Positions 26,965-35,300 of a DNA stretch of 64,000 bases are shown here, in pieces. The notes under the pieces were generated by a model. The model saw nothing but the letters and a program-made list of their open reading frames with translations. It searched no databases and was not told where the DNA came from. The stretch's first letter is position 1, and each line of letters begins with the position of its first letter. The stretch comes from Desmonostoc muscorum FACHB-395 (GTDB lineage Bacteria > Cyanobacteriota > Cyanobacteriia > Cyanobacteriales > Nostocaceae): positions 1 through 64,000 of the forward strand of contig NZ_JACJSF010000030.1 in the NCBI RefSeq assembly GCF_014698035.1, written 5' to 3'. Position numbers and translations under genes: made by a program.

Positions 26965-27046
26965 TGTAGGTTGGGTGGAGTGAAACGTAACCCAACATTA
27001 CCACCTTATTTATGTTGGGTTACGCGATCGCTCCACCCAACCTACA
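26965..27046. repeat. TAGGTTGGGT-type palindromic repeat, copy 2
   Basis: Perfect 16-bp ends, TGTAGGTTGGGTGGAG and its complement, with inner arms AACCCAACA and TGTTGGGTT. It lies between recR and the CHAT gene, which converge. See also 17052-17124 and 48223-48341. Confidence 0.7.
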
Positions 27047-27131
27047 AAACTCTTATTTCTCCGTGCCCTCTGGGCCCTCTATGGTTCGTTTTTTCATGAT
27101 TTTGCGTAAGTCCTGACTAAAAGTAAAAATT

Positions 27132-27171
27132 TTGAGGTAGGGGCAATTCATGAATTGCCCCTACCTCAAAG
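27132..27171. terminator. Perfect 40-bp palindrome at the end of the CHAT gene
   Basis: TTTGAGGTAGGGGCAATTCA and its exact complement meet without a spacer. It ends three bases before the CHAT gene's stop codon. Related palindromes with the same GGCAATTCATGAATTGCC core lie near 5709 and 54163, so it is a dispersed element that may act as a terminator. No T run follows. Confidence 0.55.
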
Positions 27172-27173
27172 CA

Positions 27174-30100
27174 TTAATTAGGTTTACCCGTAATCGTAAA
27201 TGCTGCCCAGTAGTAAGGATGATTATAAAGATTTTTATCTGATGCCATTTTACTATTTCTATATAGTTGCGTCGCTAAATAAGTTTGAATTCGTAATTCT
27301 TCAGGATGCAGATTATTCAAAATATCTTCATACCATTTTGTCAGTTCTCCAGCAGTTAGTTCTTTCAGCCACCTTGTTGCTTCCGCTAAAGCAGTAACAG
27401 CTGATTTATTAGGCTGTAATCTCCGATAAAACTCTATCATCACCAAGGCACTAGCTGAAGATTCTACACTCCAGAGAGTACTAACTATATGAGGAACACC
27501 CTGACTTACCAAACCACTGGCTAAACTCACATATTCACCGCTGATAGTGTGGTTGCTAGTACTTAAATTTTCACACGCAGAGAGAGTAATCAGGTTGTAA
27601 GTTGATAGATTGTGTTGATAGATTTCATCTAGAGTTAGTTTTTCTTCACCTGCTAATGCTAATTCTGACTTTTTGGGTTCAGCTAAATTATTAGTGACAT
27701 GACCTGTAAAATGAAAAATATTGTAATTATCAAAAAAGGCATTTTCAACAATATTTTTTGTAGCTTCTGCTCCCTGAATTCGTTGGATATTATTGAACAT
27801 CTGGCTCACAACTTCAGATTCGAGTTTAGCAAATTTTAGTGGAGGATAACCTGCACTTTCAGGATGTTCAACACTGAGCAATAACTGATTTTGCCATTGC
27901 CAAATATCTTCAGTTCTTATTGATAAACCTATTTGGGCACTGGGTAAATAGGTGACGGTGAAATTGGACTCCACATTCGGCAACTCTTCCTGGGATGGGG
28001 AAGAAAGATGGAAAAGGGTATGAATGGGCAATCTGTACAAGTCGCGGTGAGGAATTAAAACCAGTTGGGTGATGCCTTCGAGTTCTTGGGCAATTGTGGA
28101 AATATTCAAGATGCCATACAACTGCACCAGCTTCTGTTCCATATCCACTCGCCAAGAATGCTGGCTTTTACTTTCTTTGTCTTGGGCTGTGGTGCGATAT
28201 TCTTGGTATTGTTGATGCCAATCTTCTAGCCAAGTTTCAAATTCAATTAGGCGTTGTACTGCTTCAGGTAGTGGCAATTCATTGAGACGAATAGCGTCTT
28301 CTCCTAAAGGTATTGCCCCGGCATCTTGCATGGGTGTAAACAGGAGAATCGGTGATGGCGCTTGGTCTTTGAGAATGAAAGTATGTAGGGCGACTGGACT
28401 AATATGCCAGTAAATAATTGCTGTTGTGGGATTAAATAGTTGTTGAATTGCACCATAATGGGGCGAGTAAATATTATTATTCCAGCCAGAAAGTAGCCAG
28501 TTTAAACAAGCATTCTTGCCCTGTTCGGCAATTTCCCAAGCTTCAACTAAATCACCAGACTCTACTGCTAAATCAACTGCCAATTGATCAAAGCCTGCAA
28601 ATTTCAAAGCTAGCTGTTTTTTACTTTCGTCTGAGCGAGTTTCTTCACTCAGCAATTGTCGCAATAAATCTGTACCGCGTTGCAGCAATTCTTGAACTTG
28701 TGTTGTTTGTCCCAAACCCATCAGTACTTTGCTTAGAGATTGCAAAACCTCTAGGTGGAATAGGGGAAAATATTCTAGTGTTAGGGTTAACAGCGCCTGA
28801 TGGTACTCAGATGCAGCTTTGCGCCAATAATCGCGAGGATTGGGATGTTTTTTGCCTTGATCGTAATAAGTATTAGCGATCGCCAGATGCAATCTACCCC
28901 AACCTTCTGGGTGGGTATCTGTCCGTAGATGTTTTAACCCTTCTTCGTAGCTGGCTAATTTTCCTTCGTAGCCGCCCTGTTGTAGGGCGGGATTTGTCGC
29001 TGTTATATTACTCGACAAATTCAGCAATGCGTCAGAATTTACTAAATTACCGATCGCAGTTCCCCGACCAATCCAAGCTTCCCAATAATCTTGTTTAATT
29101 TCCAAAGCGTTGTCATAACAAGCGATCGCTTCGGCAAATTGTTCTAAATAAAACAGCGCTACTGCCTGATTATACCAAGCTAAGTGGAAGTCAGGTTTGA
29201 TGGCGATCGCTTGGCGATAGGAAGCGATCGCTTCTTGGCGACGACCTAAGTTGTCTAATGCTATGCCTCGGTTGTACCAAGCTAAGTAGAAGTCGGCTTG
29301 AACTGAAAGGGCTTTATCCCAGGAGGCGATCGCTTCTGACCACCTTCCTAAATTAAACAGCACTACACCCCGGTCTATCCAAACTTCGTGGTACTCTGGA
29401 TTAATTTCTAGGGCTTTGTCGTAGGATATAATCGCCTCTGAAAATTGTTCGCCTACAGCTAGGGCTATCCCTCGGTGATACCAGTTTTCCTGGTCTTCTG
29501 GTTCCAATTGCAGCGCTTGATCGTAACTATAAATAGCTTCTGGTAGCCAACCTAACTTCAGTAATGCCAAACCCTTGCTAGACCAAGCCTCTTGGTAGTC
29601 TGGCTTGACTTCTATAGCTTTGTCAAAAGAAGCGATCGCTTCTTCAAAATATCCTAATTCTCCGAGAGTTCCACCCCGGTTGTGCCAAGCTTTGTAGAAG
29701 TCGGGTTTTAGTTCTATGGCGGTTTCGTAAGATGCGATCGCTTCTTCAAAACGTTCTAAATGGAACAGTGTCAAGCCTCGATTAAACCAATACTCTGAGA
29801 CTTCAGGTTGAAGTTCAATAGCTCGATCGTAAGATGCGATCGCGCCTAACAAATCACCTGTTTTCGCTTGGCTTAGACCTTGGTAAAACCATCCTTGAGC
29901 GTTGGTAATCGGATTATCGCTATGTCGCTCAATAATACCGGGAGAATTACTGCTTTGAACTGCCAAGTTAGAAGCAAGTTGCTGGACTAAATTGGTACTT
30001 TGATCCAATTTCACCCACAACTCATCTAATGTATTAGCCACATTTGGCTCTAAATTTGTCAAAGCGCTATCCCAGTTTTCCACCGAGGGAGAAGTTGTTA

Positions 30101-31139
30101 ATTCACTTCTTGGCCTAGTAGAAAGGAGATTTACTCCTGTTGTACTTTGAACAACTTCTTCATCATCGAACCTCAGTTGGGCTAATGAGGTGATTGAATC
30201 TTCCTTTGCGGGGAGAGGGAGATTTTCGGGTATTGTGGCTTGGGTTTCTTCCCTTTCATACTCCAATACCAGTTCCTCTAAATTTTCGGTGAATCTTTCC
30301 TCAAAAAAGATATTTTCAGATGCTGAGGTGATTGGTTCAACAGCTGGCACATCATATTCCCATAACTGCTCACCTAAGCTACGAATTAGCTCTTGCCCAG
30401 GCGAAATTGGGATAATTTCTTCATCGGTTGTGATTTCTACAACATCTGGTTCATCATACTCCCATAACTGCTCGCCTAAATTGCGGATCAGTTCTTCTCC
30501 AGGAGTAATTTCTACGACATCCGGCTCATCATACTCCCATAACTGCTCGCCTAAATTACGGATCAGTTCTTCACCAGGAGTAGTTTCTATGACATCTGGC
30601 TCATCATGCTCCCATAACTGCTCGCCTAAATTGCCGATCAGTTCTTCCCCAGGAGCGATTTCTACCCCATATTGTTCAGGAGTAATTTCTAAGTCCGCTT
30701 CTGGATAATTCTCCTCATCCTCTATCTGTGTAGGTGAGTTTTGCATCATGCGGATGCCAATGTCATAAGCAACATCTCCAATTCTGCCAACACCAAGTTC
30801 CCCCAATTGCACCATCTGTGATGCTAAAAGAGGATTCGGTGCAGGTGAAGCTAGCAAGCTTTCGCCAAACATCACCAACCAATCTATCCAGCGTTCGGCC
30901 GGAATCCGATTTTCAACCCGTTGCAGATACCTCAATGCCCACTGTCGTCCTCGTGCTTGATGCACGCCTTCTAACAATTGGATAAACAATTGTTCCAGAT
31001 CAGCATTGGTTAGTTCTGGTAGTACCTCCACCAGATTGTGTCCTCTCGCACCCTTAAGAGAACTAGCCTGCTTACTTTCAATGAGGCGCTTTAAAAGCCT
31101 TTTAAGCGACTGCGATATCCGCCTGAGCATCTGCCACAC
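27174..31139 (-). CDS. TPR-CHAT caspase-like protein
   Basis: A 1321-residue multidomain protein. Residues 1-130 are a helical module shared with the next gene (LEQLFIQLLEGVHQARG, VQLGELGVGRIGDVAYDIG). Residues about 165-270 hold four copies of a 25-residue acidic unit (EELIRNLGEQLWEYDEPDV). Residues about 405-700 hold eight TPRs and a partial ninth, each ending like EAIASYDKAIELKPD. The C-terminus is a CHAT domain with an intact His/Cys pair: FHFTGHV (about 1147) and LSACEN (about 1188). CHAT domains are caspase-like proteases; TPRs may sense a partner. The start is GTG 31139, or ATG 31130. Substrate and trigger are unknown. Confidence 0.9.
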   Translation of the reverse strand: MWQMLRRISQSLKRLLKRLIESKQASSLKGARGHNLVEVLPELTNADLEQLFIQLLEGVHQARGRQWALRYLQRVENRIPAERWIDWLVMFGESLLASPAPNPLLASQMVQLGELGVGRIGDVAYDIGIRMMQNSPTQIEDEENYPEADLEITPEQYGVEIAPGEELIGNLGEQLWEHDEPDVIETTPGEELIRNLGEQLWEYDEPDVVEITPGEELIRNLGEQLWEYDEPDVVEITTDEEIIPISPGQELIRSLGEQLWEYDVPAVEPITSASENIFFEERFTENLEELVLEYEREETQATIPENLPLPAKEDSITSLAQLRFDDEEVVQSTTGVNLLSTRPRSELTTSPSVENWDSALTNLEPNVANTLDELWVKLDQSTNLVQQLASNLAVQSSNSPGIIERHSDNPITNAQGWFYQGLSQAKTGDLLGAIASYDRAIELQPEVSEYWFNRGLTLFHLERFEEAIASYETAIELKPDFYKAWHNRGGTLGELGYFEEAIASFDKAIEVKPDYQEAWSSKGLALLKLGWLPEAIYSYDQALQLEPEDQENWYHRGIALAVGEQFSEAIISYDKALEINPEYHEVWIDRGVVLFNLGRWSEAIASWDKALSVQADFYLAWYNRGIALDNLGRRQEAIASYRQAIAIKPDFHLAWYNQAVALFYLEQFAEAIACYDNALEIKQDYWEAWIGRGTAIGNLVNSDALLNLSSNITATNPALQQGGYEGKLASYEEGLKHLRTDTHPEGWGRLHLAIANTYYDQGKKHPNPRDYWRKAASEYHQALLTLTLEYFPLFHLEVLQSLSKVLMGLGQTTQVQELLQRGTDLLRQLLSEETRSDESKKQLALKFAGFDQLAVDLAVESGDLVEAWEIAEQGKNACLNWLLSGWNNNIYSPHYGAIQQLFNPTTAIIYWHISPVALHTFILKDQAPSPILLFTPMQDAGAIPLGEDAIRLNELPLPEAVQRLIEFETWLEDWHQQYQEYRTTAQDKESKSQHSWRVDMEQKLVQLYGILNISTIAQELEGITQLVLIPHRDLYRLPIHTLFHLSSPSQEELPNVESNFTVTYLPSAQIGLSIRTEDIWQWQNQLLLSVEHPESAGYPPLKFAKLESEVVSQMFNNIQRIQGAEATKNIVENAFFDNYNIFHFTGHVTNNLAEPKKSELALAGEEKLTLDEIYQHNLSTYNLITLSACENLSTSNHTISGEYVSLASGLVSQGVPHIVSTLWSVESSASALVMIEFYRRLQPNKSAVTALAEATRWLKELTAGELTKWYEDILNNLHPEELRIQTYLATQLYRNSKMASDKNLYNHPYYWAAFTITGKPN
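30345..30660 (-). repeat. Tandem 75-bp coding repeats in the CHAT gene
   Basis: Four in-frame units encode PGEELI-x-NLGEQLWE-x-DEPDV with small changes; between units three and four is an extra nine-residue insert. DNA of units two and three is nearly identical, so they arose recently. The short paralog at 31301-31999 has a single related motif (GEPIWEYEGPDA) in the same place. Confidence 0.85.
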
Positions 31140-31300
31140 TATTGGATTTTGTTTTTCTAGATTGTAGCCATCGTTGTGTTAAAAAAATCATTAATTACGT
31201 AAAAATCCATTAGATCGGGACAGCGCTTCCGTCGCAGGTTAGCAAAAAATATACCAAAATTCAAGAGTAAAGCATTACAACGTTACAATTCCCGATTCGA

Positions 31301-31999
31301 CTAATTTTCTGTTTGCTCTGTAGTCGATTGACCGGCAGGATACAATTGATTGATCAGTGCCTGGACAAGCACTTGTGGATCATCTGTCTCAACGGCAAGC
31401 TGTTGAGCAATCTGCTGGCGTAAGTTTTCATCCTCCTGCAACATTACAAACAACTCTTCTAGGGTGACAGTTTGATATTCTCCCTCTGGGGGATTCTCTG
31501 GCGCATCTACTGACTCTGATATCGAGGGCGTTGTCTCAGATTGTAAAGTCGTACTAAGAGCATCTGGCCCTTCATATTCCCAAATTGGTTCGCCTTGATT
31601 GCGCGTCAACAACTGCATTCCAATACTATAGGCAACATCTCCGATTTTTCCGATATCCAACTCACCCAGTTGTACTAACCGTGCAGCTATTTCATTATTC
31701 GGTGTCGGTGATGCTAGCAATTTTTCACCAAAGCGCCCTAACCACTGAACCCAGTCTTCAGTAGTAATCCGATGTTCAATATTATGCAGCCACTTTTGCG
31801 CCCAGGCTTCCCCTCGTGCTTGATGTACTCCTTGCAACAGCTCGGTGAAGAGAAATTCCAGATCCGTATCGCTTAGGGGTGGGGCTGGTTCTTTTGGAAT
31901 ATTCCCTCTAGATTTTGAGACATTCTGTTTTCCAACGAACAAGCTCTGAAAAAGCTTTTTGAGCCATTGAAATAGCCGCTTGAGCATCTGCTGCACCAT
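31301..31999 (-). CDS. Short paralog of the CHAT protein's N-terminal part
   Basis: A 232-residue protein without TPR or CHAT domains. Residues 40-135 align with the N-terminal module of the neighbouring CHAT protein (LEFLFTELLQGVHQARGEAW; LVQLGELDIGKIGDVAYSIG). One WEYEGPDA motif follows. The C-terminal TLEELFVMLQEDENLRQQIA aligns with TLDELWVKLDQSTNLVQQLA just before the TPRs of the large protein. It lies 161 bases upstream on the same strand, so the two may be co-expressed. It could be an adaptor, a decoy or an inhibitor; the sequence alone does not say. The first 25 residues are basic and amphipathic. Confidence 0.8.
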   Translation of the reverse strand: MVQQMLKRLFQWLKKLFQSLFVGKQNVSKSRGNIPKEPAPPLSDTDLEFLFTELLQGVHQARGEAWAQKWLHNIEHRITTEDWVQWLGRFGEKLLASPTPNNEIAARLVQLGELDIGKIGDVAYSIGMQLLTRNQGEPIWEYEGPDALSTTLQSETTPSISESVDAPENPPEGEYQTVTLEELFVMLQEDENLRQQIAQQLAVETDDPQVLVQALINQLYPAGQSTTEQTEN

Positions 32000-32057
32000 C
32001 GAGTTTTGCTTATCTATAAAATTGTAGCGATCGCACTGGACTATGGCGTTAGTTCTT

Positions 32058-32106
32058 TGTCATTTGTCATTTGTCATTGGTCATTGGTCATTAGTCATTG
32101 GTCATT
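32058..32106. repeat. 7-base tandem repeat (GTCATTT/GTCATTG)
   Basis: About seven tandem copies of GTCATTT, GTCATTG and GTCATTA lie between the CHAT paralog and dnaX, which are divergent. The rest of the 376-base spacer (32000-32375) shows nothing I recognise. The same unit is inside hppD (9691-9753). Confidence 0.8.
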
Positions 32107-32375
32107 AGTTCTTTTTTCCCTACTTCCTACTTTTGATAAGAACAAATGTACTAAATGCTATGCTATAATTCCGATACATTGATGTTGAAATCATAGTAAA
32201 GAATTATGATCTAGTTGCTTGCTTTCCTGAGTGCCAAAATTGACGGCATTAGTTGAGTGTAAGCGCTATAGCAACATCGATGAAGAAAGCAGGTACGAGA
32301 GTTTAAAATAATTGAATCCCAAACTCGACTCGGTGCTACTAATTAACGTTGAAAGGCATTGAAGTCTATTTTTCC

Positions 32376-35300
32376 ATGTCTTACGAACCCCTGCACCATA
32401 AATATCGCCCCAAAAGTTTTGCTGAACTGGTGGGACAAGAGGCGATCGCTACAACCCTCACGAATGCGATCGGCACATCTAAAATCGCCCCCGCCTATTT
32501 ATTTACAGGGCCAAGAGGTACGGGGAAAACTTCTAGTGCCCGGATTTTAGCTAAATCTCTCAATTGTCTCAAAAGCGATCGGCCCACTGCTGAACCCTGC
32601 GGCGTGTGTGATGTTTGTCAAGGAATCACCAAGGGTTACGCTTTAGATGTAATTGAAATCGATGCTGCTAGTAACACTGGTGTCGATAATATCCGCGAGT
32701 TGATTGAAAAAGCCCAGTTTGCCCCTGTGCAGTGTCGTTACAAGGTTTATGTAATCGATGAATGCTTAACTGGAGATTCTCTGGTTTTGACTGACGAGGG
32801 ACTTCAAAGAATTGATGATCCCAAAATTAAAGATAAGAAGGTTCTGAGTTACAACGACTCATTAGGTAAGTGGGAATTCAAGAAAGTTGTCAGGTGGTTA
32901 GATCAAGGGGAAAGACAAACCCTGGTTATCAAAACAACTAATAGAGAAATTAGATGTACGGGTAATCATTTAATTAGGACAAATCAGGGATGGCTACCAG
33001 CAAAGGACGTAAAAGAAGGAGTGAAGATACTATCCCCTGTGAATGGGGATGCGGCATCCTCATTTACAAATTTGGTATTGATGGACGTACCCGAAGATTT
33101 GTTAGCGGACACCAGTTTAAAGGCAATACATCTGGGCAAAAATCATACGACTTGGAATCTATCCTTAAACAAGCCGAATTACTCCGACCTTTCTGTGCTT
33201 GCGGGTGCGGAGAAAAGCTCGATATCCCAACCTTTTTACAAAAAAAAGGACGAGGAATCATCAGCATCCAGTCTCGTTGGGAAAAACATCCATATAAAAA
33301 AGGACACGGAATCTGGAAACTTAGAACAGAAAAGTTCCTTGCGGATGCGGCAGTTATCCAGCCAAACGCACTTGGACTTATCTACGGAACCTTACTTGGA
33401 GATTGCTCTATCAGTTATCCCAATAAATACAGCAGATTCCCCAGATTGTGTTGGACACACTCAGAAAAGCAGCAAGAATGGTTGGAATACAAAGCTTATC
33501 GCCTTGAAGAATTGCGTCCAAAACTGCGAATTACAGATAACAAAGGATACGGAAACATCTCAGTTACCTGTAACACCGCTTGTCATCCCCAACTCAAAGA
33601 TGTCTTGGAAATCGTTAAACCAAATGGGGATAAAAAGCTCGTCTCTATGGACTGGCTTAATCGAATTACCCCAGAAGGACTTGCTTGGTGGTACATGGAT
33701 GATGGCTCACTCAGTCTCAGTCCACAAGGAAGTCCACAAATTCAATTGCATACAGAAGGATTCTCTGGCGCAGAAAATCAACTCATTGCCAGTTGGCTTA
33801 CAGCAATGGGATATTCAGTTGCAACAAAGTTTTACACCAGAAGTAGTACAGGCAAGACATACTACTACATCCAGATGGGTGCAAGCACCAGTAGAAAATG
33901 GCTGGCAGACCTTAAACAATATTCCATCCCCTCAATGGATTACAAGTTTGGAGACAGTCGAATCTGTTCACCTCGCTGGGGTTGAGCGAGTTTACGATAT
34001 TGAAGTAGCAGATAATCATAACTTTGTAGCAAACGGGCTTTTGGTACATAATTGCCACATGCTCAGTACTCAGGCATTCAACGCGCTACTTAAGACCCTA
34101 GAAGAACCACCGAGACACGTGGTTTTTGTATTAGCTACAACAGACCCGCAACGGGTGTTACCAACGATTATTTCGCGCTGTCAAAGGTTTGATTTTAGAC
34201 GTATTCAATTAGAGGCGATGGTTAAGCATTTAAGTGCGATCGCCTTTAAAGAAAGCATTCATATTTCACCCGAAGCTGTAACCCTGGTAGCCCAACTTTC
34301 TCAGGGAGGGTTGCGAGATGCCGAAAGCTTACTCGATCAATTGGGTTTGTTAGCGGGTGAAGTGACACCAGATAGAGTTTGGGATTTGGTCGGGACGGTA
34401 AGCGAACAGGACTTGCTGGGACTTCTAAATGCGATCGCTCAAGATAAACCTGAAGCAGTTCTTGACAGTACCCACAAAATTCTCGATCGTGGTCGAGAAC
34501 CCCTAATTCTTCTGCAAAATCTCGCCGCTTTCTACCGTGATTTACTCATAGCCAAAACAGCACCGAACCGCCACGATTTAGTTGCTTGTACTGAGCAAAC
34601 CTGGACGGCGTTGGTTGAGTTTGCTCAATACTTCGATATGAGCGTGATTTTGGCAGGACAGGAACACCTGCGAAAAGCTGAAGTGCAAATTAAAAACAGC
34701 ACTCAGCCACGTTTATGGTTGGAAGTAACATTACTAGGATTGTTACCCAGTGCGACGACAAATATTCAACCACAAGCCCCAAATATCGCGCCGCGAGTTA
34801 ACCCACCTGCTGTATCTCCAAGTTATCCTCCAGCAGTTACCCAAAATTATGCAGTCTCTTCTTTACCGGTAGCGGAACCGCAAACAAATCATAACTCTAC
34901 AAACCATCATGTAGCGATTGCCCAAAATCAGCCTGTCACTTCATCTGGCGCAGTTGAACAGCAAACAAATCACAATTCTGCTGCAAACTCAGTTTCACCA
35001 CCAACCCCAGAACCTGTTGCTGTACCCGTATCGCCTGCGATCGTTGAACCAGTAATTTCAGAAGTTGTTGGCGAAGCAGAATATGACTTAACTCAGGTTT
35101 GGCAACAGGTGCTTGCTAACCTTCAGCCAAAATCAAGGCAAGAAATGCTGCGTCAAATGAGCCAACTTATAGAGTTCGACGGTGTTATGGCTCGAATTGC
35201 TATCAAGCAGGCATGGTATGACAAGGGTAAATCTTATCTACCGATGATTACGGAAGCTTTCCAGCAAACTTTCCAGCGTGAAATCCAGATAAATATAGAA

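Noticed and set aside
30345-30660. Possible CRISPR array (regular direct repeats)
   Set aside because: The repeats are contiguous 75-bp coding units without unique spacers and are in frame in a large protein.
30190-30708. Plus-strand open frame of 172 codons with Ser/Cys repeats
   Set aside because: It is the antisense of the tandem repeats in the CHAT gene; the repeated peptide simply mirrors the repeated DNA.
32058-32106. Short regular repeats as a CRISPR remnant
   Set aside because: Seven-base units without spacers; a simple tandem repeat typical of filamentous cyanobacteria.
32763-34052. The intein frame shift as two sequencing errors
   Set aside because: Kept as the main refutation test, but not preferred: the dnaX frame would not be expected to stay open for 300 codons by chance, and the endonuclease ends overlap splicing codons on both sides.
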